Part shown: positions 1-9,564 of the stretch, piece after piece
How positions within the stretch are numbered: position 1 is the stretch's first letter
Layout: each line of letters starts with the position of its first letter
Source: Aedoeadaptatus ivorii
GTDB taxonomy: Bacteria; Bacillota; Clostridia; Tissierellales; Peptoniphilaceae
Length of the DNA stretch: 64,000 bases
Direction: 5' to 3'
Assembly (NCBI RefSeq): GCF_030815095.1
Contig: NZ_JAUSWF010000003.1
Coordinates: 1-64,000, forward strand
Position numbers and translations under genes: made by a program
Notes under the pieces: generated by a model
Databases searched by the model: none
Seen by the model: only the letters and a program-made list of their open reading frames with translations
Told to the model about the DNA's origin: nothing

Positions 1-121
1 TTTGCCTAACTCGGATTCACTGACTGTGTTTCCGCTTTAAGCTTAGATGTGTTATGGTTTATTCTCTTATACCATTTAATTAACTTGGTTCAATGTGCCG
101 CTTCGGTGAAGCAGCTTATTT

Positions 122-150
122 AGTATATCTTCTCGAAAAGACTTTGTCAA
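122..150 (-). promoter_or_regulatory. Sigma-A promoter, proximal of three tandem
   Basis: On the minus strand a perfect TTGACA (145-150) is followed after exactly 17 bases by TATACT (122-127). Transcription would start near 115 and run off the left edge. The first transcribed bases can fold into a hairpin (97-115) that is fully paired only as minus-strand RNA, through one G-U pair. Two more promoters lie about 90-100 bases apart upstream. Such tandem strong promoters are typical of rRNA operons, so a 16S rRNA or tRNA operon just off the window is likely, but that part is inference. Confidence 0.7.
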
Positions 151-213
151 GCGCTTTTTAAAACTTTGTTAAGTTTTGTTTACGCTCGCTTTCTCTCACG
201 AGACGACTTATAT

Positions 214-242
214 AGTTTACATCGGATGTAAACTCTTGTCAA
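214..242 (-). promoter_or_regulatory. Sigma-A promoter, middle of three tandem, overlapped by a palindrome
   Basis: Minus-strand TTGACA (237-242), 17-base spacer and TAAACT (214-219). The spacer and the -10 are covered by a perfect 19-base inverted repeat (215-233; half-site GTTTACATC, one central base). An overlap of this kind is the usual place for a repressor operator, so this promoter may be switched. I do not recognise the regulator. Confidence 0.55.
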
Positions 243-316
243 TGGAAAATTGAAATCTTCTCGATTTCTTTTTTCCTGCCGAAGGCGGATTTGCCCGCCG
301 TTCAGATGACTTTATT

Positions 317-345
317 ATTATACTAACGGTCTTTTACAAAGTCAA
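317..345 (-). promoter_or_regulatory. Sigma-A promoter, distal of three tandem
   Basis: Minus-strand TTGACT (340-345), 17-base spacer and consensus TATAAT (317-322). It starts only 25 bases beyond the stop codon of the TPR gene and points away from it, so it serves something to the left of the window. The rest of 1-370 has no reading frame of note. A GGCGG/CCGCC hairpin (287-302) lies between this promoter and the next but lacks a T-run for a terminator. Confidence 0.6.
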
Positions 346-370
346 GATGGTTTTTACATTTTCCATACAA

Positions 371-1495
371 TCACCGCAAATCCGGGTGTCGTTCGTTTTT
401 CTCGGTTTCTTGAATCAGCTCCCAAAGCGCCGCGTCTGCCTCTAATCGATACGCCGCTTCAAAGTCGATTCGCGCCGCCGCATAGTCTTTCTTCCTATAA
501 TAGAGGATGCCGCGGTTCATAAGTGCGGTTCGGTTCTCCGGCTCTCGTTCCAATAGCGCACTGAGGCGCATTACGGCATCTTCTTCGCGGCCGCTTGCGG
601 CGAGTGCGATGGCGAGGTCGTTTTCTACGGCGGAATCCTCCCCGTAATGCAGGGCCTCTTCGAGATGCAATATGGCGTTTTCGTACGCGCCCATGCCGTA
701 ATAGGCCATCCCCGCGATTTTTTCCTGCCGCGCGGGATCGGTATCGCGAGAACGCACTTTTTCTACGGCGGCGAGGGCATCGGAAAACTTTCCGTAATGC
801 AGATAGGTCTCTGCCGCCTCCAAGGCGGCGGGGTCCTCGAGCCGGAGAACCTCTTTTCGAATGCCATCCTTCCACTCTTCTGCCGCTTCGCCCCCGAGGG
901 CCTTCTCAAAAAGCAATTTCGCTTTCAAATACTGTCCCCTCGCCTCGGAAATGCGCGCGAGTCCGGCGTTGGCAGCGGCGTCATCGGTTTTTTCGGCGAG
1001 CATGGCTTCGTATCGATCGGAGATTTCTTTGACGAGATCGGCGGCAAATTCCGCTTCCCCGTTTTCCCAATAGGCATTGTAAAGGGCCTCCATGGCATAG
1101 GTGGTCTCGAGCATATCGGCTCGATTTCCCCGCATAGCCTCTTTGGCGCGGGCGAGAAGGCATAGGAGTTCGGCATTTTCGCTTTCGAGTGCTGCGTTCA
1201 TCCGCCGTTGTATGGCCGCCACGGCTTCGTCGGGATTTCTTTGCATAAATGCGAGATAGGTATCGCGATACGGGAATTTGGGGTCCAGGCCGATGACGAT
1301 GCACATGGCGGTAAAAATTCGCTCGGCATCGAGTACGTCTTTTGCGTCCGGATGTAGGATTTCTCGGACGATGTCTTTTTCCAGCATCGGGATCGGCGCG
1401 CCGCTTAGGGCAGCCGCAAGGGGCGCCGTTTCGTCTTTCAGTTCTAAAAAACCGAGTTCGTCGTACCAGGAGCCGAAGTATTTTTTCGTGTCCAT
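371..1495 (-). CDS. Tetratricopeptide-repeat protein, cytoplasmic
   Basis: A 374-residue protein without signal peptide or membrane segment. The C-terminal half is built of TPR-like helical pairs: about residues 165-200, 227-252, 257-287 and 290-350, with the usual spaced small and aromatic residues (for example ALMNRGILYYRKKDYAAARIDFEAA). The N-terminal 150 residues are acidic and alpha-helical in composition but match no domain I recognise. TPR proteins act as scaffolds for protein contacts. The gene starts 2 bases after the stop of the B12-radical SAM gene, so the two are almost certainly translated together and may work together. The specific function is unknown. Confidence 0.75.
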   Translation of the reverse strand: MDTKKYFGSWYDELGFLELKDETAPLAAALSGAPIPMLEKDIVREILHPDAKDVLDAERIFTAMCIVIGLDPKFPYRDTYLAFMQRNPDEAVAAIQRRMNAALESENAELLCLLARAKEAMRGNRADMLETTYAMEALYNAYWENGEAEFAADLVKEISDRYEAMLAEKTDDAAANAGLARISEARGQYLKAKLLFEKALGGEAAEEWKDGIRKEVLRLEDPAALEAAETYLHYGKFSDALAAVEKVRSRDTDPARQEKIAGMAYYGMGAYENAILHLEEALHYGEDSAVENDLAIALAASGREEDAVMRLSALLEREPENRTALMNRGILYYRKKDYAAARIDFEAAYRLEADAALWELIQETEKNERHPDLR

Positions 1496-1497
1496 CG

Positions 1498-3144
1498 TTA
1501 CCGCCTTTCGTCGAAATGTCTGATGTATTTGCCGTCTGTATAAAGATAGTAGCGCTTTGTATTCGCTAGGCGAACGCCACGCACCCGCTTCGCCGCTTTG
1601 TGTGGGTTGCGATCGGAAGCGAATTCGGGATTCCGTTTCAGAAATTCGATGACCTCATTTTTTGAAAGTTCCGGATCCTCGATGCCGAGCACATGTCCGA
1701 TATAGCGGTCTTCATTGCGGTAGAAGTCTTTTTTAAGGGCATCGTAGAGTGGCGCATCTCTCCCGTATTTTTCGTTCAGATGCCTATGCAAAAATCGGTA
1801 TTTGCCGTCGCGTCCCCGGAACAGACGTCGATGCGCATCGTCTTGTAATTTTTGCGCAATGCCCAAATAGAATTGAGAAGGAGGGGTTCCTTTTTTCTGT
1901 ACGGCATGGTACACCTCCCGAAAACGGGCTTCGTCGAAATAATTTTCTACCGCTGTCGCAAAATTTCGGAGCAAAATTACTTCGCGCGCCGAAAAATCCG
2001 CCGTTGCTATGACTTCATAGGGCGGGGTCGATTCATATACGATGCCGAATTCTTCCGCCCGGCGCCTTAACTCCGTGCCGCGCAGGAGCTTTAAAAAACC
2101 GATCTGTATTTTTTGCGCGCCCAATTTGGCGACGCGATCAAATCCCGCGAGAAAGCTCTCCAAATCCTCATGGGGCAGGCCGACGATCAGATCCAGATGG
2201 ATGTGGGTCTTTTCTGTATCGAGCATTTGTAGTGCCCGCCCCACGGCATCGATGTCCGTTTTCCGATGGATGGCGGCGTTGACGACGGGATTTACAGACT
2301 GTATTCCCGCTTCTATTTGAAATTTACCCGCAGGCGCCGCATTGATATGTTTTGCGACTTCGCGATCTAAGTGCTCCAGGTTCATTTCAAAATGAATACC
2401 CGTATCCGCCGGCGATTCCTCGGAAAAAAAGTCGATGATCTCGACGGAACGAGCGGGGTCAATGTGAAAGGAACGATCGACGAATTTGATCAGTTTGGTG
2501 CCCGTGGCAAATATTTCGCGCATATCTTCTTTTATCTTCTTTACATCCCGATACCGAATGCGACCGCCTTCGGAGGACAGGCAATAGCTGCAGTGATATG
2601 GACAGCCCCGCATGCTCTCATAGTAGAGGATGCGGTTTTTCATGGATTCCGTATAGCTTGCGGGAATGAGCGCGTTCAGATCGCTCGCGTATGCGGGGAG
2701 CGGGTTGACTCGGACTTCTTCCCCTTCCCGATAGGCGAGGCCGGCAACCTCGGATCGCCCCCGCCTCCCCTCGATACATTCTACCAGGGCGCCTATGGTG
2801 TTTTCCCCTTCCCCGCGAAGAATTCCGTCGATCCAATCTTCGTTTCTGAGCCGCTCTTCGACGTCGTAACTGACCTCGGGCCCGCCCACATATTGCGCGA
2901 TATGCGGGTCTGCTTTTCGAATATATTCGCCGATTCTTTGAATGTCTGTCCAGTTCCAAATGTAGGCGGAGTAGAGGATATAGTCCGGCGCCGCGAGCAA
3001 AATTTTTCCGATTCTGCGGTGCAGGTCTTCGTTTACGGTCATCTCGAGTATCGATATGTCTTTGTGCAGCTGTTCTCGAAGCAGGCGCACGGCGAGATTG
3101 GTATGCACATAGCTCGCGTTTTGAGCGACGAGTAGTCCTTTCAT
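1498..3144 (-). CDS. B12-binding radical SAM protein (DUF4080-type)
   Basis: 548 residues. Residues 1-130 look like the cobalamin-binding Rossmann domain of B12-dependent radical SAM enzymes (GGPEVS at 87-92, GEGE at 111-114). The radical SAM core starts near 175 with the iron-sulfur motif CX3CX2C (C181, C185, C188; RGCPYHCSYC). The C-terminal third fits the DUF4080 extension often found in this group. Such proteins use S-adenosylmethionine and a [4Fe-4S] cluster for radical chemistry, often methylation or ring rearrangement; the substrate cannot be told from the sequence. It is the first gene of a two-gene unit with the TPR gene, downstream of the argS terminator. Family assignment is firm, function open. 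Confidence 0.88.
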   Translation of the reverse strand: MKGLLVAQNASYVHTNLAVRLLREQLHKDISILEMTVNEDLHRRIGKILLAAPDYILYSAYIWNWTDIQRIGEYIRKADPHIAQYVGGPEVSYDVEERLRNEDWIDGILRGEGENTIGALVECIEGRRGRSEVAGLAYREGEEVRVNPLPAYASDLNALIPASYTESMKNRILYYESMRGCPYHCSYCLSSEGGRIRYRDVKKIKEDMREIFATGTKLIKFVDRSFHIDPARSVEIIDFFSEESPADTGIHFEMNLEHLDREVAKHINAAPAGKFQIEAGIQSVNPVVNAAIHRKTDIDAVGRALQMLDTEKTHIHLDLIVGLPHEDLESFLAGFDRVAKLGAQKIQIGFLKLLRGTELRRRAEEFGIVYESTPPYEVIATADFSAREVILLRNFATAVENYFDEARFREVYHAVQKKGTPPSQFYLGIAQKLQDDAHRRLFRGRDGKYRFLHRHLNEKYGRDAPLYDALKKDFYRNEDRYIGHVLGIEDPELSKNEVIEFLKRNPEFASDRNPHKAAKRVRGVRLANTKRYYLYTDGKYIRHFDERR

Positions 3145-3155
3145 GGTTCCTCCAA

Positions 3156-3183
3156 TAAAAAAGAGGCCGCCGCCTCCTTTTTT
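3156..3183 (-). terminator. Intrinsic terminator after argS
   Basis: Minus-strand hairpin (GAGGC / GCCTC with flanking A/T pairs) followed by a run of T, directly behind the argS stop. It separates the pheS-argS operon from the radical SAM/TPR pair; the latter's ribosome-binding site (TTGGAGGAACC) follows immediately, so some read-through is plausible. Confidence 0.7.
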
Positions 3184-4893
3184 CTACATCGCATCCGGTG
3201 CCTGTATGCCCAACAGGCCCAAGCCGATGCGGATCATGTTCTTTGTGCCATAGATCAACAGCAATCTGGTGTTGCGCAGCACCTCGTCCTCTACGAGGAT
3301 CGGCGTGTTCGTATAGTACTTATTGAACGTCTTTGCACAATCGACGATATAGCGCGTAATCAAATAGGGTTCGCACTTCTCGTGGCTGTCGACGATGACT
3401 TGGCGGAATCCGTAAAGTTTCTGCAATAGCTCCCGCTCTTCCTCTTCTTTGAGCAAATCGGTGTCGACGGCGGCATCGATTTTGAAATCGCCCTTTTTCA
3501 GCAGAGAATTCATGCGGGCATGGGTGTATTGCACATAGGGCCCTGTCTCTCCCTCAAAGCTCAGGGTGCGATCCCAATCGAAGGTATAGTCTTTGATCCG
3601 TTGGTTAAACAGCTCTTGGAACTTGACGGCGCCGATCCCCACCTGCCGGGCGAGGGTTTCGCGGTTTTCCATGGGTGCACCGATCTTTTCTTCCCGCTCT
3701 TTGAGGATCTCGTCCACCTTCGAAACGGCGCGGTTCAACACGTCTTCCAAATAGACGACATTGCCCTTTCTCGTAGACAGCGTACCCTCTTTGAGCCCCA
3801 CCATGCCGAAGGGAATGTGCACGCAATCTTTCGCCCAGTCTTTTCCCATCTTGTCAAGGATCGCCTTCATCTGTTGAAAGTGGAGGATCTGCTGCGAGCC
3901 GACCACATAGAGATTCTTGTAAAAGTCGTATTCTTGTTTTCGGAAAATAGCGGTGGTGATGTCGCGGGTGATATAGATCGTAGAGCCGTCGCTTTTTACG
4001 ATGATTGCCGGCGGCAGACCGTACGATTCCAAATCGACGATCTTGGCGCCCTTATCTTCGACCAATACGCCGGTCTCTTCCATTTCCTTTACGGTGGCGG
4101 GCATCAGGTCGGTGTAGAAGCTTTCGCCGCGATAGGAATCGAAGTCGATGTCGAGCATTTCGTAGACGCGCTTAAATTCTTCGAGGCTGACTTCTCGGAA
4201 CCACTCCCAGAGACTTACGGCTTCGGGATCGCCGTTTTCCAGCTTTCGGAACCATTCCCGAGAGCGATCCAACAGGTCCGGCTCGTCTTTTGCTTCGGCA
4301 TTGATCCGCACATAGAGTTTTACCAATTCGGGGATGGGGTTTGCTTCGATGACATCTCGTTCGCCCCAGAGTTTATAGGCTTCGATCATCATGCCGAATT
4401 GTGTCCCATAATCGCCCAAGTGGTTGACCGCCTCTACGGTGTAGCCGAGATGGCGATAGATTCTCTTGATGGAATCGCCGATTACGGTCGTACGGATATG
4501 TCCGATGTGGAAGGGCTTTGCGATATTGGGCGAAGAATAGTCGATGACCACGGTCTTTCCCTTCCCAAGATCCGATTTGGAAAAGTCTTCGCCCTCTTCC
4601 CGCACCGCTTGTAGAGTGGTGGCGGCCAAGGCTTTTCCGTCGACGAAAAAGTTGAGATAGGGCCCCGCCACCTGAATCCGCTCTACGCCTTCTAAGCCTT
4701 CGAGCTTTTGTGCCAATTCCTCTGCGATCGCCTTGGGGTTTTTGCGCATCACTTTTGCCAAACTGAAGGCGGGGAAGGCGTAGTCTCCCATAGACCGATC
4801 CGGCGGGATTTCGATTTTTTGCGCCACTTCCGCCGCTCCGAGGCCGGTATTTTCGGCCAATGCGTCCACTATATTTTTCTTAAAGTCAATCAT
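3184..4893 (-). CDS. argS: Arginyl-tRNA synthetase
   Basis: 569 residues, the usual length. A class I synthetase that charges tRNA-Arg with arginine. It carries the N-terminal additional domain of ArgRS (1-110), the HIGH signature (HIGH at 129-132 in PNIAKPFHIGHIRTT), the family's divergent KMSKS region (STRKGN near 370) and the helical anticodon-binding DALR domain at the C-terminus ending in the typical GLLGIQAPDAM. It lies 8 bases behind mutS2 and is the last gene of the minus-strand operon that begins with pheS. Confidence 0.97.
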   Translation of the reverse strand: MIDFKKNIVDALAENTGLGAAEVAQKIEIPPDRSMGDYAFPAFSLAKVMRKNPKAIAEELAQKLEGLEGVERIQVAGPYLNFFVDGKALAATTLQAVREEGEDFSKSDLGKGKTVVIDYSSPNIAKPFHIGHIRTTVIGDSIKRIYRHLGYTVEAVNHLGDYGTQFGMMIEAYKLWGERDVIEANPIPELVKLYVRINAEAKDEPDLLDRSREWFRKLENGDPEAVSLWEWFREVSLEEFKRVYEMLDIDFDSYRGESFYTDLMPATVKEMEETGVLVEDKGAKIVDLESYGLPPAIIVKSDGSTIYITRDITTAIFRKQEYDFYKNLYVVGSQQILHFQQMKAILDKMGKDWAKDCVHIPFGMVGLKEGTLSTRKGNVVYLEDVLNRAVSKVDEILKEREEKIGAPMENRETLARQVGIGAVKFQELFNQRIKDYTFDWDRTLSFEGETGPYVQYTHARMNSLLKKGDFKIDAAVDTDLLKEEEERELLQKLYGFRQVIVDSHEKCEPYLITRYIVDCAKTFNKYYTNTPILVEDEVLRNTRLLLIYGTKNMIRIGLGLLGIQAPDAM

Positions 4894-4901
4894 ATGCTCT
4901 C

Positions 4902-7283
4902 CTATCTGAAATGTGCGACGGTTACACCGCTTCCGCCTTCGGCGGGATCGGCATCCTCCTCTTTGCCGATAGAGGGGTGCCTTCTAAGATATTCTTTTAC
5001 TTTTTTACGGAGTTGGCCGGTGCCCTTTCCGTGGATGATGCGAATCGACGACAAAGAGGCGAGATACCCGTCGTCGATCGCCTTTTCGAGCACGGGTTTC
5101 GCTTCTTCGAAGGTCTTTCCGCGTATGTCGAATTCCGTCTTAACGTGTTTGGACTTGTTTTGAGAAAATTTTTCTCGCTTGCCGCCTATATTGGGCGTCT
5201 GTGGCTCCTCTTCCCGAAGAACCAGCGCGGCACGGGGGAGCGTCATTTTCATCAGCCCCGCCTGAATGCTCACATTGCCCTTGTCGTCGGGCCCCTCCAA
5301 GACAGTGGCGGTCACACCCAACGATTCCGCATAGACGGTGTCGCCGGGTTTTAGCTTTTTGGCAGGATTTTTCGCTTTTTTCAGTACGATGCCGCGGTCC
5401 TTGGATCGCAAACGGCGATCGCTTTCTCTAAGGATATCCTGTGCTTCCTGCACGGTCTGGGCTTCTTCGCGCTCCAGATCCCGCTTCAGCGTGCGGATTT
5501 CCGATACGGCGAGGTCCGCATCTTCTCGCGCCGATTTCACAATGCGATGCGCTTTGTCCCGCGCTTTCGAGAGGATGGCATCTCTCTCGCGTTCCAAGTT
5601 CTTTCGCATTCGCGCCGCTTTATCGGCCTCTTCCCGATACTGCGCCCTTAATTGTACCAGTTCCGCCTGTTGCTTTTCCAGTCGGGTGCGCTGCTCGTCG
5701 AGCGTGGTAAGCACGTCCTCGAAGGCGATGTCTTCTTTTTCCAGAAAATCCTTCGCCCCGGCGAGCACCTCGTCGGAAAGCCCCAAGCGCGCCGAGATTT
5801 CGAAGGCATTACTCTTTCCCGGCACGCCGACCATCAGCCTATAGGTCGGCGACAAGGTGTCGACGTCGAATTCCATCGACGCATTTTGTACGCCTTCTCG
5901 GGTCAAGGCATAGAGCTTGAGTTGGGTATAGTGGGTCGTCGCCATAAAAACCGCGCCCTTTTTCAGTACGTATTCGATAATGCTCAACGCGAGCGCCGCC
6001 CCTTCGGTGGGGTCGGTCCCCGCGCCCAACTCGTCGAAGAGGACGAGGCTTTTGTCGTTTATGGTACCCAATATATCGACGATATGGACCATATGGCTGC
6101 TAAAGGTAGAAAGGGACTGCTCGATGCTCTGCTCGTCGCCGATGTCCGCATATACGCCTTCGTAGATCCCCATCACCGTACCCGGCTCGGCGGGAATATG
6201 CAGACCGTATTGGGTCATAAGCACCATAACCCCCAACGTCTTCAAACTGACCGTCTTCCCGCCGGTGTTCGGTCCCGTAATGATCAGACCCTGATGTTGC
6301 CCGCCCACTTCCAAGCTGAGCGGAACGACGTCTTTGGGATCGATCAACGGATGGCGCGCGCCGACGAGTTTGGTATAGCGGCTTTTGGAAAGGGACGGAA
6401 ATATCGCATTTTGTTCCGAGGCCAGCTTTGCCTTGGCAAAGACGAAATCCAGATCGCCGAAGATCTGCTCGTTCTGTGCAAATTCCTCGGGATACGCGCC
6501 GATTTCTGCCGATAGCTCTTCGAGAATGCGGCGAATCTCTTCGCGTTCCTTGAGTTCCAAAGCGCGGATTTCGTTATTGGCTTCGACCACCGCCATGGGT
6601 TCCACATATACCGTCTGCCCGGAGGCGCTCATATCGTGCACTAGGCCTTTGACCTTATTGCGGGCGTCGTGGCGCACGGGGACGACGTATCGACCCTCGC
6701 GCACGGTGACAATGGAGTCCTGCAGGGATTGCTGCAGATCTTGGGAATTGAGGATGTTTTGGAGTTTTTCCCGCACGGAATCTCGCTTGGCGGCGAGATT
6801 TCTGCGAATTTGTTTGAGCTGCGGCGTCGCGTAGTCGTAAATTTTATCTTCCGATTCAATGGTCGATTCGATCGCTTCGCGGAGTTCTCCCCGACTCCAA
6901 AGCGCCGAAACCATGCCGCCGATAATGGGAAAGGGCAACTCTTCCTCTTCCCCTTTGGACCCGTCCATATACTTTCGAATGCGCGATACGCCGCGCAGGG
7001 AATCGCCGATATTTAAGATTTCATCGATCCCGAGCACCCCGCCGCGAGAGGCGTAGTGGGCGGCCTTTGCCACCGAACGGGCGCCGGATAAGGGCGGCGC
7101 CGCACGCGTGATCAGAAGCGAAAGCGCCTCTTGCGTCTCTTTCTGCATATATTCGATCTCGTCGGCGTCTTGCAAGAAGCGCATCTTCAAAATGCGCGCT
7201 TTTCCGATATCGGAACTCGCGAGATCCAACAAACGCTTTACGATTTCGTGAAATTCAAGGATGGCTTCTATACTTCTCGCCAT
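4902..7283 (-). CDS. mutS2: MutS2 family ATPase/endonuclease
   Basis: 793 residues. Core MutS ATPase with Walker A GPNTGGKT (337-344) and Walker B region ending FDELGAGTDP (about 410-425). A long coiled coil (about 510-630) and a C-terminal Smr nuclease domain follow (about 715-793, with DIRGKTFEEA and HGKGTGQLR). It lacks the MutS mismatch-reading domain, as expected for MutS2. Members suppress recombination or, in Bacillus, act on collided ribosomes; which applies here cannot be seen. It sits between the U32 peptidase and argS genes with spacings of about 10 bases. Confidence 0.95.
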   Translation of the reverse strand: MARSIEAILEFHEIVKRLLDLASSDIGKARILKMRFLQDADEIEYMQKETQEALSLLITRAAPPLSGARSVAKAAHYASRGGVLGIDEILNIGDSLRGVSRIRKYMDGSKGEEEELPFPIIGGMVSALWSRGELREAIESTIESEDKIYDYATPQLKQIRRNLAAKRDSVREKLQNILNSQDLQQSLQDSIVTVREGRYVVPVRHDARNKVKGLVHDMSASGQTVYVEPMAVVEANNEIRALELKEREEIRRILEELSAEIGAYPEEFAQNEQIFGDLDFVFAKAKLASEQNAIFPSLSKSRYTKLVGARHPLIDPKDVVPLSLEVGGQHQGLIITGPNTGGKTVSLKTLGVMVLMTQYGLHIPAEPGTVMGIYEGVYADIGDEQSIEQSLSTFSSHMVHIVDILGTINDKSLVLFDELGAGTDPTEGAALALSIIEYVLKKGAVFMATTHYTQLKLYALTREGVQNASMEFDVDTLSPTYRLMVGVPGKSNAFEISARLGLSDEVLAGAKDFLEKEDIAFEDVLTTLDEQRTRLEKQQAELVQLRAQYREEADKAARMRKNLERERDAILSKARDKAHRIVKSAREDADLAVSEIRTLKRDLEREEAQTVQEAQDILRESDRRLRSKDRGIVLKKAKNPAKKLKPGDTVYAESLGVTATVLEGPDDKGNVSIQAGLMKMTLPRAALVLREEEPQTPNIGGKREKFSQNKSKHVKTEFDIRGKTFEEAKPVLEKAIDDGYLASLSSIRIIHGKGTGQLRKKVKEYLRRHPSIGKEEDADPAEGGSGVTVAHFR

Positions 7284-7293
7284 ATCTCCTCCT

Positions 7294-9564
7294 CTAAACC
7301 TCCAATATACCTCTGTTCCAATGGCCGCGGGTAAATTCTTGCACCGCGAGATCCTTCGGGCGCTCGCCTTCGATCACGCGGCGCGCCTCTTCGATGATCG
7401 GGCGCACATCTTCTCCCAGTCGGCTGCGAATCTTTAGTGCCGAGGGTGAAAGCGTCATCAGCTGCGCGCTGCGGTCCCCGAGATAGATGGGCAGACTGTT
7501 GTAGATCTCGGTCATATCGCCCACTCTTCTAAAGGGAAAGCGGACGCGCTTTTCGTCGAGGAGCGCATAGCCCTTTCGATAGCCGCAGATCGAGCAGTTT
7601 CTGTTCGCTCCGCAGCCTTTTTTTAGGCTCATGGGGCAGTGCACGGCATTCATCGCCCGAGGATACCCGTAATACAAAATCTCGCCCGCATGGCCGAATC
7701 GCATCGTAAAGTCTTCCAGTTGCCGCCGCGTACATTCCAAAGACGGCATCAGTGCGCCGCGGGCCGCAAAATAGTCGAAGCTGTATCGATTGAAGATATT
7801 TAACCCCTCTCCCGCCACTTCTTCGCCGCGGATTCGACCGAGTTGTCCGAGATTTTGAACGACCGCACCGGAAAACAATCCGTCCCAGTCGAAAAACCCT
7901 TTCGGCGTCTCGTAGGGAAAGCTGAAATACACCGGCAACGCTATTTGCCGCAAAAAATCTGCGGCCTCTTTCGAAGGCGTAAAGTATAACTCCAGTCGAT
8001 CGATTTGATCATAGGGTAGGTGATAGATCTGCGGTTCTTCGGCGATTTCTACGGTCAAAAGCGTCTTTTTCGGCCGCGGCTTGACGCGAATCTCGGGCAG
8101 CGGCGCTGTTTTTAGACCCGCAGGAAGCTCTTTTTCTTCGTAGCGCATCAGCGCCTCGCGCCGCAGGCCATTGACCAAAGAAATCGGCACAAACGCTTTT
8201 TCGTCGAGCTGCAAATCGACCGCGTCCAAATAGTAAATGGAATCGCCGAACTTCGACAGATTCTCTCGAATCCGATCCGGATCTACTGCCGCTTTTTTGG
8301 CCACTTCGATCCTATCGTCTCCGATTGCCTCGACGACTTTTTGGCCCACAAGCCGAAACACGGGCCGCTTTCCGACGGCGATATACAATTCTCCGCGAAG
8401 GGGAATCCGTCCGCTCTCTTTCTGCGTGCTCTTTGCCGCTTCTGTAAGAAGCCGCGCACTTTGTAGCCGAAGTATCTTTGTGTTCGGATCGGGGGAAAAA
8501 GAAGGCGTGACTGCACCCGATGCCGGCACCGTATAGGTCTTTTTTTCTCCATGCACCGAAAACTCCAGGAGATCGTCCGCATCGGGCTGCACCTTCCAGC
8601 GCACGGTTTTTTTGTCCGCCGAAACTTTTCCGATCTCCACGCCCCGGTGATTGGGCCGTTCTGTGCTGATCAGATCGTGACCGAATGCGCCAAACCCGAT
8701 CCCTTTCGTATAGGTCCGGTTGAACATCTGCGCCATTTCTTCGGCCGCGTAATCTTCTCCGTCGAGGGCATGGCGGTAGTTTCTGCTCACCATGGCGACG
8801 TATTCGGCACTTTTCATGCGCCCTTCCAGCTTAAAGGAATAGACCCCCGCCTCTCGCAATTCGTCGACGCGATCGATGGTATTGAGATCGCGCGGGCTCA
8901 GTAAATACCCGCGATCATAGACGACCGCCCCGCTTTCGTCGACGATCTCGTAGGTCCTTCGGCAGGGCTGGGCACAACTGCCCCGATTGCCGCTCCTTCC
9001 GCCGATCAAAGAGCTCATAAGGCATTGGCCGCTTACGCTCACGCATAGGGCGCCGTGACAAAATGCTTCGATTTCGATATCGGTGTGCTTTCGAATTTTC
9101 GAGATCTCTGCGGGATCGATCTCTCTTCCCACCACGACGCGGGAAAATCCCATGGATTCGAGGAAACGGGCGCCTTCTTCCGTCATCACACTCATTTGCG
9201 TAGAGGCATGCAACTCCAGCTCCGGCACCATTTCGAACAGGGCGCGGGCAAAGCCGATATCCTGCACGATCAGCCCGTCTACGCCCATTCGATGGAGTTC
9301 CTCTGCGTAGCGCACGGCGCCTTCGAATTCTTCGTCGGCGATCAGGATATTGGCCGTGACATAGACCTTTTTTCCCCGTACATGGGCATAGGAGACGGCC
9401 TCGGCCATCTCCTCTTCTGAAAAATTCTTTGCACTTGCCCGGGCGGAAAACCGCTTGCCGCCCAAATATACCGCATCGGCGCCATTGTGGATCGCGGCGT
9501 AAAACGCGGCGAGATCGCCGGCCGGCGCCAACAATTCGGTCTTATTTTTGTTCATCTTCACCAC
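7294..9564 (-). CDS. U32 family peptidase with DUF3656-type C-terminus
   Basis: 756 residues, the long form of the family. The N-terminal 330 residues hold the U32 domain: LLAPAGDLAAFYAAI near the start, then the cysteine-bearing segment with C169, C174, C181, C197 and C201. In characterised relatives (RlhA, UbiU/V, TrhP) such cysteines bind an iron-sulfur cluster used in RNA or ubiquinone hydroxylation, so 'peptidase' may be misleading. A second cysteine group lies near 655-680 (CGANRNCSICGYRKG). It overlaps the end of zapA by about 20 bases; the alternative start at the second Met (9555) is equally possible. The zapA-U32-mutS2 order is common in Bacillota. Confidence 0.88.
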   Translation of the reverse strand: MVKMNKNKTELLAPAGDLAAFYAAIHNGADAVYLGGKRFSARASAKNFSEEEMAEAVSYAHVRGKKVYVTANILIADEEFEGAVRYAEELHRMGVDGLIVQDIGFARALFEMVPELELHASTQMSVMTEEGARFLESMGFSRVVVGREIDPAEISKIRKHTDIEIEAFCHGALCVSVSGQCLMSSLIGGRSGNRGSCAQPCRRTYEIVDESGAVVYDRGYLLSPRDLNTIDRVDELREAGVYSFKLEGRMKSAEYVAMVSRNYRHALDGEDYAAEEMAQMFNRTYTKGIGFGAFGHDLISTERPNHRGVEIGKVSADKKTVRWKVQPDADDLLEFSVHGEKKTYTVPASGAVTPSFSPDPNTKILRLQSARLLTEAAKSTQKESGRIPLRGELYIAVGKRPVFRLVGQKVVEAIGDDRIEVAKKAAVDPDRIRENLSKFGDSIYYLDAVDLQLDEKAFVPISLVNGLRREALMRYEEKELPAGLKTAPLPEIRVKPRPKKTLLTVEIAEEPQIYHLPYDQIDRLELYFTPSKEAADFLRQIALPVYFSFPYETPKGFFDWDGLFSGAVVQNLGQLGRIRGEEVAGEGLNIFNRYSFDYFAARGALMPSLECTRRQLEDFTMRFGHAGEILYYGYPRAMNAVHCPMSLKKGCGANRNCSICGYRKGYALLDEKRVRFPFRRVGDMTEIYNSLPIYLGDRSAQLMTLSPSALKIRSRLGEDVRPIIEEARRVIEGERPKDLAVQEFTRGHWNRGILEV

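Noticed and set aside
287..302. Terminator for the TPR gene
   Set aside because: The hairpin GGCGG/CCGCC is followed on the minus strand by an A-rich, not T-rich, stretch and lies between promoters.
1498..3144. Radical SAM gene as the missing partner of the selenodomain-associated transferases
   Set aside because: It is more than 40 kb away, on the other strand and in its own two-gene unit with a TPR gene; nothing ties it to the cluster.
3520..4614. 364-codon open frame on the plus strand
   Set aside because: Antisense to argS, which is certain; no domain features.
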